From Mesodorylaimus sp. YZB2_4 (lineage: Eukaryota > Nematoda > Enoplea > Dorylaimida > Dorylaimidae), in contig JASANH010000751.1 of the NCBI GenBank assembly GCA_030248295.1, positions 372,001 to 436,000 on the forward strand: 64,000 nt of DNA. The letters run 5' to 3'. The notes under the pieces were generated by a model. It ran no database searches, was not told where the DNA came from, and saw only the letters and a program-made list of their open reading frames with translations. Below, piece after piece: positions 1 through 11,700 of the stretch. Position 1 is the stretch's first letter. Each line of letters opens with the position of its first letter. The translations under genes were made by a program, and so were the position numbers.

Positions 1-1899
1 TTTGTACTATCAATTTTTCTTGGCAATATATATATGTAAGTGATATAAATTTGAGAATATACTCCCTGACTAGACTTGATTCCCTTTTAGACTCACTTCC
101 TTTTTATTTACTGTATATATACTGTCATAAAAAATTGATAGGTAGAAAATATGTGGCTGAAGCTTGGTGGCACTCAGTTCATCCAAACACCATTTCTTGA
201 CTTGATTGACAAGATTGTCGTCACGTATCCATTCTAAGATTCGACGCTTTTACTTTTGTTTTTTTGCGATTGCTGTTGAATAATTTTGTAATTATTGATT
301 TTTATGACAAATATATATATATATATATAACTATATAAATGATATAACTTCGAAAATATACCTCCTGACACTCTTCTAGGCTAACTTACTTCCTTGTGCA
401 TACAGTAGTGTCGACACAACATACTAATGCTGTATTCTCCTTCATTCAAGAAGGACTAAACTGCCATTAGTGGATGGCAGTGGAGTCGAGGCCCAGCCTG
501 GCGGTGTGTGACTGGAGCATGGCTAGATGTGAAGTCTGACCATCCAGCTGATGTGATGTGACAGCTGGAGTTTGAGCCGTCAGCAAGTATTCCAGACATG
601 GAAACACACATGTGGACATGTATGGATTTGCTTCCTATGTTGTCGAGATCAGGTTTGCCTGTCGGTGACTAGAAGCAGTGGCCATGAATCTGCAGCACAA
701 CAGTAGGTGAACTTCGACCCGGGCTAGGCTATCGGGGTCGTGGCAAAGCGGGTTCGACTCCCGCCTTGGTACAAAATGATTGTCAATTATGTGTTCCTTA
801 GCTCTCGAGTGCGCTGTATGGTGTTTGGCTAAGGATAAAGTATGACCCCCCCCCCCCAGGACCACACACTTCGGCTAGGCTATCTTTTTCTGTATATCCT
901 TACTTATCATTGGTCCGAAAAGTGTGTTTAGGGCGACAGAAAATGGCGAATAGCAACTTGACGATATGTAAGGCATGATAGCGAGGGTTTATGGGCTCTA
1001 AATCTACTACCATAACTGAGATCCGAACCCGGAATAAGAGTAGGCTCTTTTTGTCAACATTACAGACCCAGTTTTCTATTCTTTTATTTGGGCAGTCCTA
1101 AGAAATCTTAAGTGACTTTTCCTCAAATTGTTTATCCAGTCCCAGTAAAAGCAGTGCAGAACTTCCAGTTTACATTCGTGCTAGCTCTTATTGAGTATGA
1201 ATTAATCTGAGAAGTGGGGGGTGGCACTCGAGATGAAAGCCTGATAGGATCAAAATAGTCCCACTCCTCTCCCCGCTGTTTCTGCTGCTAACTCTTCCAG
1301 TCCGTTTTCCCAGCGAATGTGCACCGCATCGTCAGCTGACATTCAGTGCCCCACTTTATACGTTAGCTGAGATCTTATAAGCTATTTCTACCAGGTGGGC
1401 TAATTATTCAGAAATATTTGAGCGCGTCAACTGAGGGCTCTTTGACAAAGAGGGGAAAAGTTCGGTTTTGAATCATTGGTACTTTCGAGAGCTAAGTGCT
1501 GAAATGTAACTCATTTAGCTGAAAGTGCAGTGTTTGCTGCTGTTTCGTGTGTGGATGGTCTGGACTGGCATTTTGCATGCAGGTGCGACTGACATTCCGC
1601 CCTGCATGCCGCAAAAGCCATAGCTACTTTCATTTCCTACTTTTTTCCATACCCTCTTTCAAGTAAGTTCGGCAAGTTTCATGTCGCTTCCTGTAGTTTC
1701 TAGAAAGCTGCACTTGTAATTTTATGCTTGTTGGTATCTAAGAGACCGCGCCCCCGACTGCACAGCAGGTCGTGGAGGCGTGCTGGTAACTAAGAGATCC
1801 AAATGGAAAAGGGTAGGGAAAGTGCATTCTGCTGTGTTGTGAGTGACCCTCCTGAATTATGTTTTTAGATCAGTTATTCAGTGGAGACAATACAAAATC
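1..1899. other. Upstream non-coding region with AT-rich repeats and a SINE copy
   Basis: No reading frame here looks like a gene. Two related AT-rich blocks, near 25-130 and 305-410, share an ATATATA run, then a GATATAA..GAAAATATAC..CTCCTGAC motif, and look like an old tandem duplication of roughly 300 bp. A 5'-truncated copy of the SINE family lies at about 735-848 and ends in a C run. The rest is unassigned flank of the GT31-like gene. Confidence 0.5.
735..848 (+). repeat. tRNA-derived SINE, truncated copy
   Basis: The segment holds a B-box-like GGTTCGACTCCCGCC (751-765). This is followed by the family body, including the words TTCCTTAGC, TCGAGTGCGCTGTAT and GGATAAAGTATGAC. The tRNA-like 5' half is mostly missing. 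It matches other copies at about 6128, 16055 (reverse), 29938 (reverse), 31688 and 54145. Confidence 0.65.
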
Positions 1900-4269
1900 A
1901 TGGATATGCATCGATGCGGATATTATGATCGGAGAGTGGAAGATAAGAAATGGACGAATGAGTCATTATTAGACTGCAATTCCAATAAAACATATTCATT
2001 TCGACGATCGTTCCTGAGATCATTCTATTGGCGTCTCCAATACCATTGGAATCGAGATGCCACACCATATTCCATTATCAAAATTCTATGCACTCTATCC
2101 TGCTTATTAATGGCTTTGAATTATTTGGGATTTTTCGATTGCATGTTTGAAAAATCATTCGAAAATTTCCAATGGCCAATGAGTCAAGTGAATGTGAGTC
2201 GTCAAGTGCAATTGATAAAAAATGGGAAACAAGTTGAGTATTTGCCGTTGTACACAAATCAAATAAAATTTGTGGCGATGCCCAGAGATGCCAGTTCGAT
2301 TTGTGAGAAAGAAAATGGAAAAGAATTGATTTTGGTCTTGGTTAAAAGTCGGCCTGAAAATAGCAGGATAAGGAAGCAAATTCGAGCAAAATGGAGATCA
2401 GAATTGGACGAGATTGGAATACATGAGCGATTCGACACTGCTTTATATTTTGTGACAGGTAGGTAAATCTTTAAACATTTTCGGACAATTAATCTCAGTC
2501 CACCTTCAGATGGGCCTGTTTAACTCCCACATTTCTCGATATTTTACGTTCTCGTGCGATCCATCATCCGTTTTTTTCCACTTGCTCGCACTTGAAAATT
2601 GTCTGTTTTAGGCCGTTTAGGCATTTCTGAGACCAAATTTTACCTACTTGGTTCCACGCCCACCCTTCCCTTATCTAATTCTTCCTAGAACTATGTACAT
2701 ATTCCTTTTGTATTCCACTATCAGAAATCTTTTTTACTCATACTAGGAAAAGATGGAAACTTTTCCTAAAACTATATTTTTTCTCATACGGCTGTCGGAA
2801 CCAACTTTCACTCATCATTTACTACTCCACCTGAAACCATATTTTACCCATCATTTGGCTACTGCTCCCGAAACCATACCAAAACCTGTGAACCATACGG
2901 ATTTTACCTGTGCCACTGCCAAAAGTCATTTTCATTTGTCACCGTTTGACTACTCCCTTTGAAACCATATTTTACCAATCATTTGACTGCTCCATCTGAA
3001 ACCAAATTTTTCCTATGCCTCGGTCAGAAACCACGTTTTACTAATCAGCTATCTACTCTATCTGCAACTATATTTTACTCATATGGCTATAAAAAACCAA
3101 TTTTACCATGCCACTGTCAAAAACCACTTTCACGTATCATCACTTGACTACTCCTTTTGAAACCATATTTTACCTATCATTTGACTACTCCACCTGCAAC
3201 CATATTTTACCTATCCCAATGTCCAGCCTTTTTCACGTATCATCAGTTGACTGAATTACCGGAAATCATCTTTTACTTACCAGTCGACTCCTCCGGAAAC
3301 CATACTTCACCTTTGGCGCTAACAGAAACACTAATTTACTCATCATTTGACTGCTTCACCTGTAACCGTATTTTAACCAACAGTTGACTACTCCAGTTGA
3401 AACCATATTTACCTGTGTCATTGTCAGAAACTAACTTTTACCCACCGGTTGTCTACCAGAAACCATACTTTACCTATCCCATGGTGTAATGCTAAAAATT
3501 AATTAGAACATCACCTGTTTTTTGGCGCCTGAAACCATATTTTACTCACTCTGCTTGGACTTACTAATATTGTCTTTTCCTTCAAAAAACAAACACAGCC
3601 TTTGTCATTTCTGACCAAGCCAGCAGAAAAGACGCCTTTTCAGGTACTCCACCCGATCACTTTACTAATACTTATCTGAAGAACGAATCGAGCCTCTATG
3701 GCGATCACATTCGTGGCAATTTCATGGATGAAGGTGACATAAAATTTGCCAACCAAACACAAGCGATTATTGCAGCTTGGATATGGACCTATGAGAAATG
3801 TTTGAATAAACCATCATTCACAATAATTATTTCTGATCAGTTTGAAATTTCAATAAAATTATTACTTCAATTTTTTAAAATGAATAAATTTAATCCTGCT
3901 AATCCATTATATCTCGGTTTTTTACATAAAAAACCAAAAGTTCAAAGATCAGTTCTCAGTTGCGATTCGATTTCCTTATCAGAATATCCATTCTCATATT
4001 TCCCTTCTTACATCGACTCTGGGGCCATGGTATTTTCTAAAGAGGGTCTAACAATGTTCTATTTGGCAAACCAGTACGTCATGCCATTCAAACAAGAGCC
4101 AATTCATGTGGGCCTTGTGGCGAAATTGGTTGGAGTGGAACCCGAGCACAGTGACTTGTTCAAAATACAGGAATCGAATGGACAGTCCTATTTTCGATGC
4201 GCCCAATGTTCGGCTAGAAATGAAGAGAATGGAGGCGCAGAATTCGTGGTTTGGCCGAGGCTGGCATAG
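1900..4269 (+). CDS. GT31-like (beta-1,3-galactosyltransferase family) type II membrane protein
   Basis: Two exons, 1900-2458 and 3599-4269, join in phase 1 to give 409 residues; the stop is TAG at 4267. The N-terminus is a cytosolic tail, then a hydrophobic segment (about residues 58-79), as in Golgi type II glycosyltransferases. Around residues 142-170 the sequence LILVLVKSRPENSRIRKQIR matches the family pattern of a hydrophobic strand then R-x2-IR-x2-W. Residues 216-228 (ESSLYGDHIRGNF) match the conserved E..LYGDII..DF block. The position where the family carries the metal-binding DDD reads FTIIISDQFEI (about 260-270), so the usual aspartate triplet appears absent. The activity may therefore be altered or lost. 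The start is the first ATG after a TTTTTAG acceptor-like site at 1862-1868. AATAAA at 4414 is a plausible poly(A) signal. I am confident of the fold family and not of the donor or acceptor sugar. Confidence 0.8.
2760..3545. repeat. Tandem/dispersed array of GAAACCATATTTTAC units in the GT31 intron
   Basis: The 1.14-kb intron 2459-3598 contains more than ten degenerate copies of a short unit. Its core is CTGAAACCATATTTTAC followed by CAT..TTGACTACTCCACCT, with irregular spacing of about 25-70 bp. Read on the minus strand the core is GTAAAATATGGTTTCAG. The same word recurs in other introns of the window, including the peritrophin gene's 158-bp array at 61.2-62.0 kb in the other orientation. Confidence 0.8.
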
Positions 4270-5754
4270 AGAGTGGTTTTGAGACAGTGTATGACAGTTG
4301 ACCTTGAACGATCCCATGCATGCTGCTTGCTGTCAGTGTACTGTGCTGTAGGTTGGAAGGAGCTGAAAGTTAGGTGCTTGCCATTCGCGATATTCCCGTG
4401 TCTAACGAGGAACAATAAACAACGAGCCACAGCCTGGCCAGCACGCAGCGACTTATTGTTAGAGCCCACAGTTGAGGAAAGTTGGATCCTTCATCCATAC
4501 ACGACTGGTTCCGCAAGCACTTGCACAGGAGAAGGCTTGGTTGCTGGCAAAGCAGAAGCGGCAGAATGCGAGAGTACTGTGGGTTGATATTTTGTCCAGG
4601 ATATAACCCTCGTGCCTGGTAGGCCATGGCGAGTGGGAGGGAGGAATCGATCTCCCCTGGTTCCACCTGGGTGGCTTAGCGGTGTAAGTGTGCGTCACAG
4701 TTGGAAACCGCTGAGAATTTGGTGAAGTTTTCTCTGCGCCTTGCACGCTTGGTGGTGGCGGGCGTACCCTTCATCCATGGGGTCGATAAGCGAGGAAGGC
4801 TCTCGAATCCGGGTCCCCTCACAAGGCCGTAAGGCTCACTGGGCTGGGTATGACTAACCGCCGGCATCGCGAGGTAGCGACTAACACGCAATCTCGCCCG
4901 GCATGCATCCCGGATTGACCCTAGTCGATGGCCAGAGAGGGTACTAACAAGCCCACTAGCCCGCGGGTAAACGGCTAAAACTCCCATGAAACGGCCATGA
5001 TATCAAAAAGTCTCCCCTGCTTAGGAGACGTCAACCCCTGGGGTTGATGTTTCAGTCGCAGATAAAGTCGGAATACTTGCATTGCACGAGTCAGAGTATT
5101 AAACCCGCCCACACGCCCTCCTGCGCCTACCAGACGTGGTTACAAGGGTCAGGTACTAAAACCCTGTGAAGTAAAGTGAATAAGTGTAAAGTGGAGATTT
5201 AAGGACGCGATCAGGGCAAATTAGCGCATTTCAAATATCCCGGCATCAATGCAGTGCGGTAACAGCAGACAGGTCTGGGCAAAGAGAAAAGAGAAAACTC
5301 GACCACCAGTTTTTCTCATATCCGCTACGTTATGTTATGTATGTTATGTGATATGCAATAGGAGAGGCATTCGTCTCAAAAAATTATTCAAGTTAGCGAA
5401 TTTTTGAGATAAGAATAGTTGAAAATATATATCAGTCCTCGCAAAGGCGTTTCCTCACTTCACCCTTCACACAAGACAAGACTCCCAAGTCGCAACCGCT
5501 CGTGCTGACAGCTGGAAGCAGAACCTGTCTTGATGATGTTTCAACCATGGATCAGGTCAGAAAACTGGGTTCGCATTTGGTCCCTGGAAAATTTTGTGCG
5601 AGCAAACTAATATTTAAATTTCCCGCCGCTTTCTGCGCAGCGACGATATTGTCTGCTGGATGGCGCGAAACGTACTTTGAGCAATCACCGACCAATTTCG
5701 ATTCGTTTTCATCAATCACAATCCAAAAGTTGAATTATGAATTGAATTTTCACC
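4270..5754. other. Intergenic region GT31 to TRMT11, repeat-rich
   Basis: After the GT31 3' end (AATAAA at 4414-4419) the DNA holds repeat fragments and no supportable gene. Near 4668-4690 GTGGCTTAGCGGTGTAAGTG resembles a tRNA A box. Near 5020-5060 a stem GTCAACCCC/GGGGTTGATGTTTCAG belongs to a family seen again near 6465, 17815, 22190, 27890, 28480, 29565 and 50440. Promoter elements of TRMT11 could not be recognised. Confidence 0.5.
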
Positions 5755-8700
5755 ATGCCTCGTTATTGGTTACATTTCGCAAATCATTTTTTGAATTTTC
5801 GAGCTCCAGTAACAAAATTTAAGATCTTGTCTCAGAAAATTACAAAAAACTAGCTCATTTCAGGAATTGTCAGCCCTAGCGAGTATTTATGGCTTTCCGT
5901 TTTCATCATCTTCTTTGCCCTCGGCATCATCGGATGATTTGGAGCAGTTTGGAGAAGAGGTGAGGCGTTTGTTGAGTATTTGGGTTTTTCAGGGTCGCAG
6001 TGCAGAGTTGATGACGGGATGTTTGTTTGGCGCTCTGATGCTTTAAAAAAAGTCCTGTTTTTTTAACTTTTGGGACACAAGTTTTGCGCGTGACACATTT
6101 TGTTCAGGTTTCAGAAACAGATTCATGGGAGGGTTTGACTCCCGCCTGGGTTAGAAAAAATGTTTTCGAAAGTGTGTCCGGTAATCCTCGAGTCCGCTAA
6201 AGTGCTTGGTTATGGATAAAGTATGATATGATGACATGTGACAGGTGCGGGTGCAACGCATAGAGCACTCCAATGGATAATAATTCAAAAATTCTGTTGG
6301 CTAGGGTCTGCAGTATGTTCTTATCAACAGATATTAGAACTGCTGTTCTAAACTGTAATACATACTCTCGGGCCCGCATTACTGGACAGAATACTGTAAC
6401 TGATAAAGGTGTTAAAGTACTAGAAAATCGAATGAAGTCGACCAAGTGCAACCTGATTTGAGACCGAAACATCACTCCGACGGGTGATGCTCCCAGCTCT
6501 GTGTGCATGAGCTTGTTATCTGTGTTATGCAGATGGTTCAAGGTCCTCTGACTTATGTGACCCGGACTGTAATCGCATGCTAATGACGGCCGTTTTAGTT
6601 GCATGTGCAGGTGACAGTTTCTGCTGACTGCCATTTTCACTACTCTACCTCAATTATCCATGCTGGACTGTATTTACGTTCTCATTTCAGCAACCATTTA
6701 GTCTGATCGATTTGCCTGATGATTCGGCAGTAAAGCAATTGCTTGCTCGAAGCATACTGCTGCGATACGCGTGTGAATTATGGGCGTCGGCTCTAAATTA
6801 CAACGATTTGTACAAAAAGTTAAAAGCAACTCCTGCTTTGTACGAGGTATGTAAGCAATGTTTTTCTGGCACTAATTGGAAGCAAGCCCCCGCGTTAGGA
6901 AAAGCGTTTCAGTCAGGAAAATCACGGCTAGCTCAAGTTATTCAAGGGTGAGGCTCCAAGTCCGAATATAGACAATTAATGAGAACGCGCGGTAGGCGGG
7001 GCTTATAATTCAGTCAATCAATCAAAGCATGTGGGTGGGCGTGGCTATAATTCAATCAACTAATCAGAGCATGCGGTAGGCGCGCCTTGTAATTTAGTCA
7101 ATCAAATAGAGCATGCGGTGGGCGTGACTTATATATACTTCAGACAACTCATCAAGACACTAGGCTATATATAGTCAGTCGACCAATCAGAAAACATGCA
7201 GGCGTGGCTGTGAATGCAATCGACCAATCGAAATACGCGTTAGGCGTGGCTTCGGAATCGACAGCCAATCATATGTTGCATAATGTTAAGGCGAGAGATT
7301 GACCATGTATAGTGATCTTTTCTGTTTATAGGCGTATCTTCAGTCAAATTTGTCATATCGAGTTCAAGTAGACAGCTATGGAAAATTGATTTCCCATGAA
7401 TATAAAGTGCAAAAGATCGACGTAAGTGGCCAAAGTATTTTTGTATGTTTTTACTGTCTGAAACTGAATTTTTCAGGAGCTTCTTGACGAGATATTGCCA
7501 AAAGGTAAAATCGATTTGAAAAACCCTGGTGTAACTTTCCAAATTTTCGAATATTATGCCCCGACTAAAAATGCTTGTCGATCTGAGGATCAGCCGATTG
7601 CTATATATTTCGGTAGACAAGTGAGTTTTCCCTTTATCGATTGGAAAAAGTCAACTGAATCATATTTTTCATAGATCGGCCGCGGACAAGGTCGTCTTCC
7701 ATTCAATTACAGCGTAAAATCTCGTGTCTGCATCGGCAACACGACCATGGAACCAACTTTGTCTTTTCTTATGGCCAATATGGCAGCTGTTCGAGCCGGA
7801 TCGATTGTATGCGATCCTTTCGTTGGCACAGGTAATAAGGTCGCATTGAAGTTTTTTAACCAGGCAGGAATAATTATTACTTTTTTAACAGGTGAGATTT
7901 ATCTGATTAATAGGTTAGGTATACTTGCATAGGGCGGAGCTTGGATGTCATTAGCCAATCAGGAAGCGAGGAACTGTGCAAAAAAAGTTTGTGTAACTAG
8001 TCGAGCAGAATGGTGTTTGCTTGTTTCAGGCAGCCTCTTATTGTCTGCTGCTCACTTTGGTGGTTACTGCGTGGGAACTGAGATCAATTACAATCTATTA
8101 CATGGATTGGGTAATTGTGCCATCGTTTTTGTTAAACAAATTCCTGGAATCTTATTTTTTAAAGGGAAATCTAGCCGCGCTTTTGCCGGTTATCGAAAAC
8201 CTGGTGAAAATTTGGTAGCAAATTTCGAACAGTACGGTTTAATGGATCGTTTATTAGGAGCCTGTTTGGCCGATGCTAGTAGGCACGATTTATGGAACAA
8301 GAAATCCATATTCGATGCAATTATAACTGATCGTAAGTGAAATTTGATAAACTTAAAATTTAATGGGCATATTGACAAGGAATGTTCGAGATGTGACTGT
8401 TGGACAGTTCACTGGACTAAAATTTAGGAATCATCGATTTCGTTACTTCTCCGAACTCTGATCGGTAGTCCGGTGGGTGCAGTTTCACCGGGCTCTAAGG
8501 CTTGTTGCTCGTTGGTTAAGACCGCTACTCGTCGACCATTGCCGCCCGCCCCACCCATGGCCATGCCCATTGGTCCGAGATAACCCATTGGTCTGATTTT
8601 CATAATCATATTCTTCACGGCTGGTCCGCCTGGTCCTGGTACAGGTTTCCAACTTAAACCGGGCCCAGCGAAGTGGGGTAATTCTTGACGACCAAGGAAA

Positions 8701-11700
8701 TAATAACCGTTTAGGTTGGGTTGAGAACCGCAACTAAAATTTTAAGAATTGAGCACGTACTTTGAATTGAGGAATGTGGTATCTGAAACCATATTTTACG
8801 CAGGCCTGCGAGAATGCGGGTTTCTGGTGAAGGATGGTTGGATTTTGGGATTGGTTAGAGATTGGAAAAAGCAGGGAACAAAAAAGCTAAAAAACCACAT
8901 GTTTATGGCGTCTGTGTAAAATATGGTTTCAGATTCAATGTTCTTGTGGTTACCTTTCGGGATATGTATGGTACCACCAAGCGCTATGAAAATATTGAGC
9001 GCAATTTTGTTGAGCTAATTCATTGTCGTGATCAAAAGTTGAAAATTTGGAATTGTTGGATTTGGATAAGTAATCGCCTAAAAAAGATGAATAGGAATAT
9101 AAGCCAGGGGGCCAGGCTCGGGAGACAATTAACCTGCATCGCCGTAGTAAGTGTCGACCTTTAACGCGTAGCCGTTGGTTTCGTTGTCTAATCGGAAATG
9201 ACTATATCCGGCTACAGTTTGCATATCACCAACGTCTGTCATGCAAATTTTGAGTTCGTTGGGTTTTAAGTTGGTTAAATAATGAATTCGTTCATTGCCG
9301 AGATAATACTCGCCATTGATGTCACCGAAACCCATCTTGTAAAAGTACCAGCCTCGATAGAAATCGACTGAACCATTAAAGCGTCTTTGAAGTACCTAAA
9401 AAGTGTTGGACTGAGTGGGATTCGAACCGCCGACCTTTGTGTTGGAAGCGGTTGTCCAAATGAACTATGAATCGCATTTGGGGGGGGGGGGGGGGTTGGT
9501 AGTTTAGAATGGTCAGGCTTACCGTCCATCCGCCACCTTCGCTGTGCATATCGCAGTAGACATTGAAATAGCACATTGGACAGTTGTTGGGGAAGATCCT
9601 GTAGACACCGGATGGACTAGTTTTGTCGTTGTCTAAGATTTCCGCACAGTCACGTGGCCCTGAAAATAGTGGATTCATTTCGTATCTGCTTACCACGGAA
9701 TGTGGCTGGGGCATATGAGTGGAATGGTGAAGGCCATGTGGTGTGGATAGCTCCCAAAAGGTACAGGATCTTCTGGTAGGTCTGTCTTTACCTTCAGGTC
9801 GATTTGGTGGTGCTGCTACAGAATGTGGCCGTGGCAAGTATTGGGGGGGGGCTCAAACATTTCAGGCCTGTGCTCAAGCTGTGTTGTGTGTGCAGCAGAC
9901 GTGCTTGGGTGGTCTCGGATGATACCCTGGTGGCATGAATACTGTGCAAGGGAATATGCGTGCTATGGCTCGCCCCTGGTCACTCGTGATAGAACGATCT
10001 AAGCCAGTTATTCCAGCATCGGAATCAGCCTGTGTCGGGTGCCATGGATATGAGCGACTCTGATGTGCCGCTGGTAAAGGTTTCTGTCCATTTTTGTAGG
10101 CAAACAGCAGAAGCAAAACTGATTTTTTGGTATGTGAGGAGTCAGTGATTATGACTGCCTTATGTGTACAGTGATACAGGACCTAGGGCGCTGTGGCGTG
10201 AATGAAGCCACGCAGGTACGGGGGTAAAAAGGTGCAGAGGTGGCACAGTACTATAGTACTGTGCATGTCGCTTGGTCATCTTTCAGTGATGTCCAAGCAG
10301 CCAGCCAGTGGAATGCCTTATTGGGCTGTCCCATTTTGGGTATATCAGGTGACATGTGTAGAATGGTATCATTGCCGTTGCGATTGGATGGACGGATGGA
10401 GAGAAAACATGATCAGTGACACGCTGGGGTCACTCATACTCATGTTTCCCGACACGGCCTGATTCCACTGCAGGAATAACTGGATTAGATCGTTCTATCA
10501 CAAGAGAGTGACCGATGGCCAGCCAGAGAACACGTATCCCCACGTGCAGCGTTCATGCAATCAGGGCACCATTCAAGGCCAATCAAGCGCGTCTGGTAGA
10601 CAAAAAAGTTTCAGCACATGCTTAAATGTCCACCCCAACACTTGGCACATTTCGTGGCAGCAATGCCAAGCGGCCTATCAGAAGACGGACCTATCTCAGA
10701 AGGTCCAGTAGCTTTGGGATGAGTTTTACCATCAGATTGTCCCATTCAGTCATGTCACAAGATCTGCTGTATCAGTGAAGACTTAGTTCGCATCTTTGAT
10801 TGACCACTCGGCGTGCATAGGCAAGGTGTGACGCTGAGAAAAGGGCTCCTGTGCTAGTGCATATATGCAAATTTTCCCGCCATTTTTTAAATTTGATTCT
10901 GACGAAGAAACTGCATTATAGAAAATCTCACAAGGAATGCTTGCTTGCTGTCAAGATTTTCGTGGGATCGAGACATGTCTCAAACTGCAGGCCTTAACAA
11001 AGGGAAACGTTGAAAAATTTTGACGGCCAGACGAGGTTCTGGTCAAGAGAGGCACGTGGTCAATGTGACTGGTCAGTTTCGAATTTTTTGAATCATTGTA
11101 AGATATCTTCACGCAGGCTGCCTGGATTGGATGCTCAAACTTGTTTGTCAGGCCGCCTGCCTCTCTTGACCAGAATCTTGTCTGGCCGTCAAAATTTTTT
11201 TAACATTTCCCTCTGTTACGGCCTTCAGTTTGAGACACGTCTCGATCCCAGGAAAACCTTAACAGCAAGCAACCATTCCTTGTCAGTCAGAGGTGACACC
11301 TGCAGCCTATACATACTGTTGCAGCTCTCACGTATTTTTTCAGAATCCATCCATCGCTGTAGGGGTCTAGTGCGCTGTGGTATGAATCAAGACACGCAGA
11401 TAGAGGGGTAAAAAGTGCATAGGTGGGCCCCTTGCCAAGTTTTAAGCTGACCAAGTCAAGGCGGAAGGGGTGGTCCCCATGCCTGAAGTACATGCCTCTT
11501 GATCATTATCAGTGCAGTCCAACTCAGGAGAATGCCTTACCATCTGACTGCCCCATTTTGGGTATATCGGGTGACATGGGTGGGATGGGATCGATTTCAT
11601 TAGCGATCGGATAAAGATCCCTGGGTCCTCGATTTTGTGCATGGGCCAATTCGAATATCATAGAGCCGATGATATTGATGGCAGCCGCCGTGGCCATGAA

